From the NCBI RefSeq assembly GCF_002865645.1, contig NW_020194628.1:682001-746000 (forward strand): a stretch of DNA of 64,000 nt. The letters run 5' to 3'. Under the pieces are notes generated by a model. That model had not been told where the DNA came from, searched no databases, and was given only the letters and a program-made list of their open reading frames with translations. Shown here in pieces: positions 34,387 through 46,197 of the stretch; position 1 is the first letter of the stretch; every line of letters starts with the position of its first letter. This DNA comes from Hyaloscypha bicolor E (Eukaryota > Ascomycota > Leotiomycetes > Helotiales > Hyaloscyphaceae). Made by a program: the position numbers and the translations under genes.

Positions 34387-35701
34387 CTAGATTTTGATAG
34401 CATCTACCAATATCTCCCAACTTAGGCCGCTTTTCTGCCCTATCTCACCCGCTAAAAATCCGTCCACCTCTTCAACCAAAGAATTTCCACGAGTACTCCA
34501 TTCATTTTCTGTACCATGAAGCAGCCACGATCTCTTCGCCATCCACTTGTGAAGGCCCTTGCTACTAGCTGCTTCGAATAGGAGACGTCGCCAATCAATA
34601 TCAGAAGCTGATAAGACCAACTTGATAGATTGCGTGAGTGAGATCGTTCTGGATGGAGGTGAGGGCTCCACGAGAGGAGATCTGGATGAGAGATATGATA
34701 TGAAATTCTGGCGGTCGATTTGGAGGACTGGAGACGCTTGGAGAAAGGCAGAAGAAAAGGAAACGACGTCCGGGGGTCTGGGAGCGTCTATTTCAACCGG
34801 TTCGATGGCTAAAAAGCGTGGAAAACCGACTGCAAATTGAAGAGGGAGAAGTCTAGCAAAACCCCAGTCGATTATCCTATGTAGACACTGGTCAGCCTAT
34901 GCCGGCTGCAACGTATAGGAACCGTCGAATTTGAACGGCGAGAAAGATATACCCTTTGATGTTATATTCGCTGTCGACGATAATGTTCTGTGGGGCCAAG
35001 TCTTCGTGCGAGATCAAGAACGGAGAGTTTTCAAGATCAGGATGAACGACTCTCGACACCAGTGCTCGCTGGATGAAACAATCTCGAAGTTGTAACTCAG
35101 GCATCTGACCAATGCTAACGCGAACGATCTTACGGTCGATGAACTCAACCAGATATTTGCTGGCGGAGGTTCCAGTACCTATTAAAACGGGTAAGCTGAT
35201 GCATCAAAGAGAAGGGGCGCCATTCATACGCAATTCCTTTGTGCAGTCTGCTAATTCCAATATTATGTCTACCATTTGACGGATAATCTTATTTCGGCTT
35301 TCTCTCTGTGGAGGGATGGTATCTGACCATTCTAGTTGTGTCCCTTCGAACCAACTCAATACGAGGTACGGGAATCCAATAGGATTATCAAACCCGGAAT
35401 TATAACCTAACAACCTCGGCGACCTGGAGAACCCGCTCGTTTGTAAACGCTTCAAGATAGACACCTCCGTCTCCACGAAGTTCGTGATGGATTCTGGCGG
35501 TAGATGGCTTGCATGCACGGGTATACGCACAGCCCAGGTGGCGGCGTCAGGAAACTGAACGGCATAAATGACACACTCTTTGCCAGCGAGCGGACGGTCT
35601 GCCGTGCCGAGACAGAAAGAGGCCGCGGTCCCATCATTCCGAAGACCAGTGACAATACTAGGTATATTCCCTGGATGAAAGCCCTCAACGAAGGGCGCCA
35701 T
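34387..35701 (-). CDS. Aminoglycoside phosphotransferase (APH)-fold protein
   Basis: Three exons on the minus strand: 35701-35230, 35178-34953 and 34876-34387; 395 residues. Introns of 51 nt (GTATGA...TAG) and 76 nt (GTATAT...TAG) keep the frame and rejoin the catalytic core. The N-lobe has 'DAATWAVRIPVHASHLP' and 'ETEVSILKRLQ'; the hinge-like 'FPYLVLSWFEGTQLEW' follows. The catalytic loop is 'ISHEDLAPQNIIVD' (family HxDxxxxN, with E next to the His) and the metal-binding motif is 'GIIDWGFA'. This is PF01636, a large fungal family of small-molecule or protein kinase-like enzymes with unknown substrates; antibiotic resistance should not be assumed. The start codon lies about 50 bp from a nest of transposon repeats, so its promoter may have been replaced. 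Confidence 0.87.
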
Positions 35702-36018
35702 AACAGGGTTGATGAGGCTGGGAGGTTTAGTGGAGTTGCCTGGCGATATGGGGAACTAAAACGATCTCCCCCCCAAGTGTTGATTAGGGGTGTCGATCAC
35801 CAGGATTAGGGGTGTCGATTGGGGACCAGACTGGCCACTAACCCAAAGTACGAAGGCGGGCGGCATTAAAAATCGTCCATCCGCTAAAAAGCGAGGAACA
35901 CCAAGATCGCTACCTTTGGAAAATTACACCAAATCTCAATGCAACCCCTAAAACTCTTTAAAACAGCTTTGTGAGGTAGGACAGAAGCCTATCTAACTTT
36001 TATGGAATTTTCTCAATA

Positions 36019-38531
36019 ATAGTCGGTTCGTCCTCCTTTGCTCGCTTCGCTCCCAGTCGGGGAAAGCAAGTGTCCCGCGAAACCAAGTGTCCCATCGGAG
36101 AAAACCGAACCTAGTAAAAACACGCCTAAAAACGCGACTTTCTATTACGCATTTGGCCTCCTTTGTTATAATTAACATCCTGTATTCCATCAAATATATC
36201 TGGAACTCCTCTTATTAATTCCTCCCGTATTAGGTAGTCCTCTCTTAATTATTATTATTACCCGTATGAAACCAAGCCTAATTATAATCGAGTATTTAAT
36301 ACCGTATGCCTCTGGGCTATCGAGAACCCTATAGAAACCTCAGTATTACCTGCCAGGATATACCATATTAAGGAAGAGGCATTACGAAAAGCGATATTAC
36401 GATCTAAGAAGAAGGAAAGAAATACGAATAGTATGTATAATAGATATAGAGGGAATAATATGATCCTGAATAAGGTATAAGAAGAAGTAATTAAATAATA
36501 TTACTATAAGTAATAGGAGCTAGGGCTTGGTGCCATATATAATATAGTACTTTCTACTATTACTTACTTATGCTCGGTATATCTCTTACTTATATATCTA
36601 GTAATTTTGACTAATATATTATTAGAAATAGTACTTTCCTTAGTAGGCTCCTTTAAGATAATAGTTTACGGGCTAGTTATATAATTACAAAATACTTTAT
36701 ATAATCGAAACCAAGCTAATTACGTATATATGACTCTATTTCCATACCGAAACAGAGATTAAAAAATGGTTTAATAACTACTATATAGTACTTTGAAAGT
36801 ATAAGATTATAAAGGCCAAGAATGTTATTAATATAGACAAATCGGGAGCTTATATTAGGTATCCAGGAGAAGAGTATATTATTATTCTAGTAAAGGTTAA
36901 GAAGATATATATATTAAGCCCTGAGAATCGAAAGTCTATAATAGTAATTAAGGCTATTTATATAGACGGTAGTAACTCTTCTCCCCCTTTTATTATTATT
37001 CTAGGCCAAAGAATTATAGAAAATTGAATTATACTTGAGCTTATTAGGAAGAAGTAAATAGCTACTACCCTAACTAGATATACTAATAATAAGATAGCCT
37101 TATTATACCTTAATTATTTGATTTTTTACGTTTATACTAGCCCAAATAAGCTATAGAAAATCCTTCTTCTCGATAGCTATAAGTTTCATAAGACGGACGA
37201 ATTCTAATTAAAGGCAGTACTTAATAATATTTACTTATATTATTATTATTCTTATCTAATATATGCTTTATAACTACTTGATATTAGTATTTTTCGCTTC
37301 TGGAAGTATTACTATAAGCTAGTAATTTAGTTAGTTCTTTATAGCCTCGATTTTAAATACTTTATTATCTTTTTCTTTAGAGATTTAATATTAATTCGTA
37401 AATAAACGTTTAAATATTATATGATTATTAATTCCTTTAAAGATTCTGGTATATAGCCTATAAGTTATAAGGCCGGAATTAAGAAAGTCTGGTCTTATAA
37501 TAAAAAGAAGAGATCTATTAATAAAGTTAATAAAGAGAATAGCGAGCTCCTACTATTATTTCCTTCTCGTCTTTTGGATATATAAGATACTGCCATACGA
37601 GTTTATAAGTTTAGTAATCGAGATCTTATAAAGTTCTCAGATAACTTATACTCGATTTTCAAAAAAAATAATAAAGAATATTAATATTAAACTCTAAAAG
37701 GCTTATTTAATATCCCTGAAGTATAGTTACTTATAAGCTAAACTTCTAGCTAAGAGTAAACGCAAGAATAACTCTAGAAGAAGTATTTATAAAAGAGGGA
37801 GTACTCTATTAATTAATGAGCTCCGAGCTAATATTAAGGCAAGGAATATAAAAGAGATATCTGAGAAGCTTTATAAGGCTAAGGAGAAGCTTATTCAGGC
37901 GAAGAATAAGGTAGTAAAGAACTTGACTATGCTCGGTATATAATCCCGGAAGGATAATAGGGCAAGATTCCTTTGACTTAAAGACTATAATTAATAAAAT
38001 AAGCTTCCCCTGATTCAGGATCTTGTTCCTATTTGCGAGCCTAATAAAGCTCCTACTATAGCAGAGCAGTTATTATTAACGGACGAGGGATATCCAGGGC
38101 TTCTTTAAGTAATTAGGGAGCTAGAGGTACTAGTATCCCCTAATATTAAGGATACTAAGGATAAAGAAGGTTTAGATAACGAGATTATGATTTTAATACA
38201 GGGTAATAGTACTAAGCGAGAGATTATTATACCAGATTACCGGGATTTAAGCCCTCTACTTCCTATATATAACGAATCGGATATAGAGAGCTATATAGAA
38301 TTAATTAATTTAATTCAGAGAAATGCAGATTTTGTATTATTAGAATAGTTATAGAAATAGATATATTAAGTGAAAAAAAAAATCCAATTGGATTGCTAAG
38401 GTACAAGAGTTTTGGTGGGGTTATAGGCTAAATTAATATACCCGGTAAATGCCGATAGGACACTTGGTTTTGCGGGACACTTGCTTTCCCCGACTGGGAG
38501 CGAAGCGAGCAAAGGAGGACGAACCGACTAT
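36019..38531 (+). mobile_element. RIP-degraded Fot1/pogo-type DNA transposon
   Basis: A 2,513-bp element with 80-nt inverted ends (36019-36098 and 38452-38531) that differ at about two positions, flanked by TA on both sides (36017-36018, 38532-38533). The ends are G+C-balanced, while the interior is strongly A+T-rich. On the plus strand, around 36,820-37,030, it still reads 'NIDKSGAY', 'VKKIYILSPENRKS' and 'PPFIIILGQRII', and later 'KTDEF' and 'LLDISIFRFWKYYY'. This is the order of blocks in Fot1-like (DDE_1) transposases, with many stops. The decay pattern (TAA/TAG in place of CAA/CAG codons, high A+T) is what repeat-induced point mutation leaves. It cannot make a transposase now. Confidence 0.85.
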
Positions 38532-38564
38532 TAATGAAATATAATACGGAATCACGAGAATTTT

Positions 38565-38726
38565 TATCCCTTCGTCCGGTGAGACATGGTCCGTACTAGC
38601 AGGGGGACCTGGCTCAGGGCGAAAACGTGATAGATAACTAATAAGTTTCTAAGTAAAGGCACGCGTTTTCGCCTTGAGCTAGGTCCCCCTGCTAGTACGG
38701 ACCATGTCTCACCAGACGAAGGGATA
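38565..38726. mobile_element. Foldback MITE-like element, 63-nt arms
   Basis: Two 63-nt arms (38565-38627 and 38664-38726) are inverted copies with about four differences, around a 36-nt loop. The arms begin TATCCCTTCGTC and end GACGAAGGGATA, so the element proper is probably TCCC...GGGA between TA duplications. No coding capacity. It lies 33 bp right of the Fot1-like element. The sequence differs from that element's ends, so it belongs to another family. Confidence 0.85.
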
Positions 38727-39055
38727 CTGCGAGAGTCAAGGTTGTGCCCGCCCTCGCTTAGCGAATTGGACGATTTTTAATGCTGCCCGCCTTCGTAGAG
38801 GCGCTCGGATGAATACCAAAACTCTGGCTTTTCCTTTAATTTGATTCAATTTTATTAGGAATTAATATAATTTAATACTTGTTTTATTTTCTTACAGCGC
38901 TAATTAAGAGCTATTTAAATATTTTTTTAAAGTAAAGTTTGGAATAGTAATGGCTCTTTAAATTAAAGACATTAAAAATTTCACATTTTATAGCTTAAAG
39001 ATAAGCTTAAGAAAGCCTAGAAATTTAGCGAATAAGTCCCTAAAACCAGATATAA

Positions 39056-39322
39056 GAGCCCTGTCCGTTGCGCTGCGGCCAGGTGCGGACCTCGCTAACA
39101 GATTTTCTCCCAGTTCTGAACTGAGATAAAGTTCTATATAATAATAAGAAGTTTAATTTCTCTTATAGACTGTTAATTGTCCCTCTATACTACAAGTATA
39201 CCATATTTGTTAGAACTGCTATAAAGGTTTGGTACAGCAATTGGAATTGGAAGCGTGCGAGTTTTGGTGTTCCTTAAGTTTAGCGAGGTCCGCACCTGGC
39301 CGCAGCGCAACGGATAGGGCTC
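39056..39322. mobile_element. Second MITE-like element, 43-nt arms
   Basis: Arms 39056-39098 and 39280-39322 are inverted copies (GAGCCCT, TCCGTTGCGCTGCGG, CCAGGTGCGGACCTCGCTAA) with one mismatch around an A+T-rich 181-bp core. There is no coding frame. The right side reads GGATA, suggesting a TA-type boundary, whereas the left side has TG at that place. Its arms differ from those of the neighbouring foldback element. Confidence 0.75.
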
Positions 39323-39546
39323 AAAAAACTAGAACTTCATTAATTAGTATATAAACTCCCTTAAATTAAAATACTATCTTAAGGAATCTTTTTATTATAA
39401 GTTAAGAAGCACGTGGTTATAATACAAAGGTTATAATATACTAGCTTATACTAATATTAAAAAATCTAACTTAAGATTTTTAAAGACCCCTACCCCAATC
39501 GACACCCCCAATAGACACCCGGGTGGGAGGAGGGGTCGTTTTAGTT

Positions 39547-39893
39547 TTTTCCCGTGAGGATTGGCGCGAAACAACTCGAGATATAAAAAGCGCTTGTGAT
39601 GTGACCAATCACGGCTGATAATTACCTGCATCCAGTGCAAGAGGTTGCGAAGAGATCCAATGTTTGTTTCTGGAGGCTGGATCCAGAAAACCAAAAACGA
39701 AATTTCTTTAGCCAAGGATTCTCGATTCTACAGACCTGGGTAAGTTTTAAATCTTCGTCATTCTGATACGGATGGAACGTTAAAGGATGAATTAGAGATC
39801 ATAGTGCAGGGGAATCTGGTGTATTTCAAATTCATGCCGCCCCTGTACTAGCAAGTTGTCATGTTATAAGCAAATACCAAGGGCCAAGACTCA
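39547..39893. other. Gap between transposon block and SRR1-like gene
   Basis: About 350 bp; probably 3' untranslated sequence of the SRR1-like gene. Nothing else is seen. Confidence 0.45.
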
Positions 39894-41124
39894 TTACAGC
39901 CGACTTATTGCATTCGCTTTTCTTATGTAGATCCCCGCATTTCCAAATTTAATTCCAAAGGACTTGTTCGCATCATCATAATCATCGGGCATCTCGGACT
40001 CCTCATAGAAAGCCTGTAACATCTTCTTCAGGCGAGGAGAGTCTGGATCGGTTCTTGGATTCGTTAGCCGTGTACATCCAATCCACCTCAAGGGGTTTCA
40101 ACGACGAAACTCATTGGCTTACTTCGGCTCTCCGTCCATTTCGTCTTCGTTCCACAAGACTCTGTCCCATATCATTATAGCAGGTCGAGCAATATCAGTT
40201 ACTACCTGCCTTACACAGACATTGGGACAGAACGATAGAACGACAGTTGACTCGTCGACCTCCAAGAACCCTTCTGGATCACTGAGAATCTTGATTCCAG
40301 ATTGCTCCAGGATCGATTTGTCCAAGGAAGAGTAAACAGGGTCCTGCGCATAGCATTCGATCTCTCCAGAGCTTCCACAGTCCTTCTTGCTGAGAATATC
40401 CCGCAAGGTTAATATCAGCGCGTGCTGAGTAGCTGGCCGGACAAGTCCGCGAGAGGAATGCGGTTTTTTGGTAATAATGCGGGAGAAATTGCTACATGCG
40501 AAAGCCACAATCTTGGTGATTCCGAGCGGCAGCTGCGCAGAGGCAAGAATCGACCTTAACTGCTTGCAAGGCTCGCTAGCTTCCCACTCCTTGCAACAAG
40601 TCTTGAAGAATTCCTCAGCTTCCTCTCTAGGAAGGTTAGGATGCTTCTTAGACCGCTGGCAGAACTCTTTCGTAACTTTATCACGCACTTCTAAAAAGTG
40701 GGCGATTGGCATCGGGCAGAAACTCGCGGTGAAAGCGCCGTCGATCCTCTGAGTTAAGCCTTGTATGCTTTCATATCGGATATGGGGATCAATCCTAGGC
40801 TTTGATTAGCATTTATCGGGAACACGAATTTTGAGCTCCAACGAACTGGACCATTTCAGTTTTGGGCTCGTCTCCATCGACAACCTCTCCATTCAAGATC
40901 TTGAATTTAGAGCTGGTACCGTCCAAATTGAGCACTGAAATCTCGTCACCCGTCTTTGCTTTCAGAAGTTGCTGGTGAATATTTCGAATAGAGTCTTTCG
41001 TGAAGAATGGGACCCCTTTAGAGTACATTTCCTTGACCTTCGCGATTTTCTCCAATTCCAATGCTTCCCACTCGTTCATGGCGTCTGCCTTTCTCTTCCG
41101 CTTGCTGGAGCTTGACTGGTCCAT
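39894..41124 (-). CDS. SRR1-like domain protein
   Basis: Three exons on the minus strand: 41124-40843, 40799-40123 and 40053-39894; 372 residues. The second intron (69 nt, GTAAGC, GGCTAAC, AAG) is clear. The first is very short: GTTGGA...AAG gives 43 nt and keeps frame; GTGTTC...TAG (31 nt) also keeps frame, so the exact join is open. The N-terminal part has 'MYSKGVPFFTKDSIRNIHQQL'-like sequence; the SRR1 domain (PF07985) shows 'GITKIVAFACSNFSR', 'QHALILTLRDIL', 'YAQDPVYSSLDKSIL' and 'LSDPEGFLEVDESTVVLSFC'. The tail is 'SFGIKFGNAGIYIRK'. Plant SRR1 affects clock and light signalling and yeast Ber1 microtubule stability; in filamentous fungi the role is not defined. Confidence 0.85.
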
Positions 41125-43352
41125 TGTGCGTAATACCTTTGGTAGATCGTCAGCGCTGAGGACGACCTTGTGCTTGTCTTTTCTGAGGTGGGATTCCTTG
41201 ATTTAGCAAAAAATGTGCGAGCGATGAGCAGCTGTAGTCTTCCACCGGCTCGGCGCTAGTTCGGGGCTGGAGCCTAAAGCTCGGGGTCAGCTGCAGCACC
41301 TTTATTTTTGTACCTTCTCTCTAAGGAATAAGTGACTTGCAATATAAGAAGCATCAACTTTACACCTAAAGACAATGTGTTCAATACTGCTCTCCGAGAA
41401 GATGTCAGAAATTGTGATCACGTGATCAATATCACACAAGTCCTCCGGGTATTTGAAGACCTTGAGATACAAATAACCGTTTAACGAGGTGAGCTGACTT
41501 ATGTACTTTTGTGGCCCCAGAGATATCTCGCGGAGCCTTGCCAACTTGGATAACAAGCAATTTGCTGGGTTAGCACAGCCTTGTCCTGCGCCTGAACAAA
41601 CTCCGGGGGCTTCAGTCTCCTAAGACTCTCCTTCCTCCGATTTCAGGAGGCTGTCCCTTTTGGCCTTGACAAGTCTTGAAAAGTAGTTGAACTTGAACGC
41701 TGAAATCTAGATTTTTCGAGAGAGGATAACTCTATTTGCCGTCAAACATCAAAGTAAAGAGAGCTCCAATCCATTCATCAAGAGCAGAATTGCCACAATT
41801 GCCCAAATCTATTCCTAAAACAACATGTTCTCTAGTTTACTCAATAGGTATAGCTCAAATGGCCTTTCAACAACCAACTAAGACATAGTTCTGTCCAATA
41901 AGTAGCATTCGCTTTTGGAATCGACTCATTCTCATCCCACCAAAGCGAGATGCTAGCGTGGCGCAAGTCAATATGATTCAAGATACCTACGTGTTCGCGG
42001 ACACAACCGCCAACCTAGCGCCATCCACCCGTAGCTGAGTACTTCGCGTATGAGTCTATGACATGTTAGTACTAGCATCGGAGGACCAAGAGGTGTTTTG
42101 TTTAGTTCCTGCTCTAATGCCGCTGCAGAAAAGGGACCAAGTGGTGTTGGGTCCGTCCGTGTACCCTGTGAAATGTTGCTATGGTACGTTAATTGTTGAG
42201 TCCTTGATTTTTGTTATATGTTGCATAGTTGAATAGTGTGAGTTTGGACTAATATTTTTACTTTATAAATTGAACCTATGAAGGAAAACATTGTCTTGGG
42301 GTCTTCATCCACAATAAACACACGGTATAACTTGTAAGCCCTTTGTACTGTCTCTTCCACAATTATGGTAGAGTTCGGTTGGCAGAGAACGGGAGGCGCT
42401 TCAAACTACACAGATTATCTCTCTTATTGAGATCCTCATTGGTATGGCAAGGCCAGTCAGAGGCTCTAAGATGCCAAAGGAAAGCAATAGCAAAGCGCGC
42501 ATTTTCACTGTAGCGGGCATAAAAATGTTGATCGATGGAATATTTTCACATCTTAGGAAATACATGGTAACTATATAGCATGGTAGGCCAGTCCCACACA
42601 GGGGCCATATTGAAATTAGCCAAAGCGTGATTACCCGCACTCTTTTATTTTATAGTAATGCTGTTTTATAGTAATTAATTAATTATATTGGAAATGCCCA
42701 AAAACACCAAATAACCATGTTAATAAAACCAAATACAGTTAGGAGCTTGACTTCTAATCGGGTGCTAAGTAGTGGACTAAAAGTGTGACACTAAGTCTAT
42801 CTCTTAGGGTACTTGGTTCTTACCTTAGTCTGGGCTCTGAGTGAACATGACTCCCGTGGACTTTTGGGTCTAGTACAACTAGAATTGTTCTTCAGACAAC
42901 ACCTCACTTTTACTTTATGAACCTATGTTCAAAGTTTGATCTAAGAACGGAACTAAACATTGAAAGAGAAATATAAATTGCGCCCGACATGTAGAATAGA
43001 GTCATGTGATCCACCACCATAAACACTTCAAGATTGCTTGAATACGAATTATCTCTAATTTTTATTTAATATGTGCGGAATTAATTTGATTCTCATAGGC
43101 GGATTCAATCCTGATTTTTTTAGTACTTAGAAGATTATAATCCGTTCAAGTGAGGACATATCTAAGATCAAGTCAAAGCCTTCGATGTAACGAAATGGAA
43201 AAGTAGAGATTTAGATCAAGTCAATTCAAAGGGCCACATATCTATTGGAGACAAACTAAATTCTTAGGGACTTGAGGAGGAATTGAAACGTTGATGTGCT
43301 CTTCGGCGCCAAGATCAGTAGCCCATCACCACTCCCTGAGAAGTGAGCTGTC
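41125..43352. other. Intergenic 2.2 kb, nothing recognised
   Basis: A minus-strand frame at 41302-41556 (84 codons, Leu/Ile-rich) has no recognised motif and no splice partner. The rest is A+T-rich with short frames. No element ends are found. Confidence 0.5.
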
Positions 43353-44006
43353 TCATTCCTTCACAACCAATGGTCTCTCGAAATAAAACCAAGTGAAGTT
43401 TGTATAGCTGTTTGCAGGGGACGAAGATTCAAGAATTTCAACTTCCCCACCTTGACTGTCCCCATTGCCTCCGCGGTTGCTGAACCCACTCATTGCATTT
43501 TCCAACGAATCCACCTCCACAAACCCACACTTCAACAGCACTCTCACACTTCCTTCATTTCCATTATGCACACCGGCCACAAGCGTCCTTCGCTCCGGCT
43601 GCTTCTCAAACAACTGCTTGAGGAACCAGCGGAGAACTTCGGTACAGTATCCAGCACCCCAAAAGTCGGGGTTAAACGAGTACAAAAGACGATCAAAGGA
43701 GTTAAGGCCGATGATTCCAATCATCTCTGAACTATTTTGTCGTAGTGAGATCGAGAATATCGAGCTATTTGGGCGGTTAGATACGGCTTCAATCCATTCT
43801 GTTGTTTCATCGATTGTAGAGAATGTGGTTGTGAGCCTGCTCAAAATTAGCGAACACTGTCCCAACGATTGTGATATTCTTGGTGCAACTAGCATTTGGC
43901 TTCGCACTTCATCGAATGAGAATATGACGAGGAGGTCTTCGGCATTCTGGGGATCTAAAGGCTGCAGGAGCAATCGCTCAGTGACAAATACCTGCTTCCG
44001 AGCCAT
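43353..44006 (-). CDS. GNAT-family N-acetyltransferase
   Basis: A 217-codon frame from MARKQVFVTERLLLQPLD, the usual start of RimJ/RimL-like acetyltransferases (Acetyltransf_3). The middle shows 'SIFSISLRQNSSEMIGIIGL' and 'FNPDFWGAGYCTEVLRWFL', the acetyl-CoA-binding strand and helix (its Gly-rich loop is GAGYCTE, where Q/R-x-x-G-x-G/A is usual). 'AGVHNGNEGSVRVLLKCGFVE' is the normal C-terminal helix-strand. So a cytosolic acetyltransferase of unknown substrate. The segment 'QCSLILSRLTTTFSTI' before 'DETTEWIEAV' does not fit the family well and holds a CTAAT, so a small in-frame intron may lie there. The family call is sure, the exact protein less so. Confidence 0.82.
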   Translation of the reverse strand: MARKQVFVTERLLLQPLDPQNAEDLLVIFSFDEVRSQMLVAPRISQSLGQCSLILSRLTTTFSTIDETTEWIEAVSNRPNSSIFSISLRQNSSEMIGIIGLNSFDRLLYSFNPDFWGAGYCTEVLRWFLKQLFEKQPERRTLVAGVHNGNEGSVRVLLKCGFVEVDSLENAMSGFSNRGGNGDSQGGEVEILESSSPANSYTNFTWFYFERPLVVKE

Positions 44007-46197
44007 CTTTGCATCACAATTTCGGCGAACTGAATACTGGATATGGATAAAAAGGGTGGGAGAGGTGTCTAGCTCTATTTAGTGGTATTCAATAGAAGGC
44101 GCTGATCGGAACTTGAACAAGGAAGCGTGGAGTACTCGAGTTACGAAGCTGTACTCGACAGACTACAGTAATAATATTATGTAGAAAATTGTTGTGGGGG
44201 GTGCGGGGTATAAGTGGAGAGACCGGTTGAATCGTCCTTATCAGCGTGCAACAAACCTTCGGAGTAGAGTGCCCCGAGCCTACTCGGTGACACAGCGCTA
44301 GCAAATTACCAGGCATGTAGAGTCGTCCTAACTTCTCTCTCTTACAAAATACGGTAGATCCCTTGCGAAGGGTGAGTGATGTCTTTCGAGGGTGGAAGAC
44401 GGTTATCGTAGTGAATACATATTGGGCAGCTTCGCAAACAAGGAGCGGAATTTATGTGAACTCGATGGTCCTCATGGACGCGCGAGAAGCATCTTGACCA
44501 CTTAGTCTTATCCACGCAAGGATAGAGCTAATCATGATTTGTGAAAGGTGTAACTGAGTTTCTTCGAAACCATTGGTCAGGCGTACCATCAGCAAGCCAA
44601 GGGAGCGTGGCTGTTGATATCAGATCTGTTATTGGCAACGGGATATTAGACACCGATGCCAACTCAGCCATGTCTTTACATTATATTACCATTGAACTTC
44701 TCACTTCACAAAGCGGAGAAGGTTCCTGTTCTGAAAAGTCCAAAATTGCAGGAAAGTCTCTTCGGACAGGGAAGAAGAAGAAAAGATATAGAGGACTTTC
44801 CTCGCTGTTGAACAGGGAATATGAATGGTAAGGGGTTTAGCAACAGCAACGAGAAACATGGTTTAATTCTTCGAGTCTTCTCAAAGGCAATCTCAACCTG
44901 ATGCAGCACCCGCGAAAAAAGTCCTTTAGTGTCACGTGATGGGAACTTATAGCCTCCCTGGCTCTCGTTAGCATACCCACACCAGAACCAACACAGGCGG
45001 ATGGACGGATGAACCAGGACTGCGCATTCAATGTGGAGAGTATCTTTCTCTGGGTAGACTGACGGACTCATGCAGATGCGTCCACGCTTACCTACGACCC
45101 GGACGCCAGTAGGGTCTGATGGCCTGCGGTGCACCAAGGCAGATCTCTAGTGAGCCAGACGTGGAGCGAAATCTGATGGACCCTGTGGTTGAGGCTGAGG
45201 TTAAGGATAACGAGAAGTGAATTCTCTGAGAACAGTCGAGCCACACGAGCCAACGGCCCGCCTCGAGCATAAAGGTGAACATGCCATTGCGCTTTCGGTG
45301 TCGTCGCTCACCAAGGCGTGTCGAGGACGGCAAAGATCCTCGCTCGAGGGTGGGACCATGAATGTCTGCGTGGAAAGACGGGAAAGAGCCATCATGGGGA
45401 TCAGGCCTGGCTGCTAAGCCTGCACGGGATAAAACCCAGACAAGCAAGGCTGGAAGCGGAGACTCGGGCGCCAGAAGGAATCAGCCTCTCGGTACTGGAT
45501 TGTGTTTCTGGAAAGCCCTGGTGTGGTGTGTTGCGTGTAGACTGCATTGCAAAAGGGTTCCGACAAGAATAAACTAAGTGGGGGTGGGCCGGTCGTCTTG
45601 GTCGAATTTTCGAAAATCACTTCATGATTGGATGTTTGGTCCTTTGATCAAAGTGCCTTGCCTCACCATCTCCCGATGAAGGTGGCTGGTTTCGAAAGCC
45701 ACATGGAGAAGCGAATCTGGATCCTTGACGTCGCGGTGTGGGGGTGGGACGCAAAAGAAAACAACTCACTGCGCCGCCGCTCACTCGCCCCTAGCGCTAG
45801 GCTTCATTCAATATATGCGGTGTTCTGTATGTTCGTGCGGCCGAAAGGAGCTTGAGGGGGTTTGGGGGCTGGACCCAGTACTGTTCGGGATGTGGGCTCT
45901 CTCCTCTCTCTCTTATCCGAATTGCCCTAGAAGGCTAGAACTGACTTACCCTCTGAAGCAGGAAGTGGATTCGCACGCCGGCCGACCCCTCCTAGGCCTC
46001 GTCAGATACCACCCCTACTGAGCTTTGTCCATACGCACCGCAACGCACCGTACCACACCGCAGTCAACAACTATCAGAAACCCATTTGAATGCGATACCA
46101 AAGCTATACCATTCTAACCTTGTCCTTTCAACTTGAAAGTTACATTATTTCCTCAAAATACAATATACGGGCAGAAAGGGCAGTATACATATGAACC
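44007..46197. other. Intergenic 2.2 kb, nothing recognised
   Basis: Several overlapping G+C-rich frames occur at 44,700-46,020 on both strands, none with a motif or splice-linked partner. No repeat ends or RNA gene are seen. Confidence 0.5.

Larger units (their letters stand above)
35754..39546. mobile_element. Nested transposon block bounded by inverted repeats
   Basis: The left boundary (35754-35825) and the right boundary (39490-39546, reversed) share 'AACTAAAACGA', a C-rich run, then GTGT..ATT.GGGGTGTCGATTGGGG, an imperfect inverted repeat. A second inverted pair lies inside: 35849-35896 against 38752-38796 (CGAAGGCGGGC then GCATTAAAAATCGTCCA). Between them sit a Fot1-like element and a foldback element; another foldback element follows. 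I read this as successive insertions into one older element whose own ends are the outer repeat. No intact transposase is present. The left edge lies about 50 bp before the APH-gene start codon. Confidence 0.65.

Noticed and set aside
34387..35701. An antibiotic-resistance gene
   Set aside because: The APH fold in fungi is a large family of unknown substrates; eukaryotic introns and context give no reason to infer resistance.
43465..44082. A 205-codon plus-strand frame
   Set aside because: Antisense of the GNAT acetyltransferase, whose motifs are clear on the minus strand.
44541..46021. Several overlapping frames of 60-140 codons on both strands
   Set aside because: They overlap one another in G+C-rich DNA and show no motif, splice partner or consistent strand.
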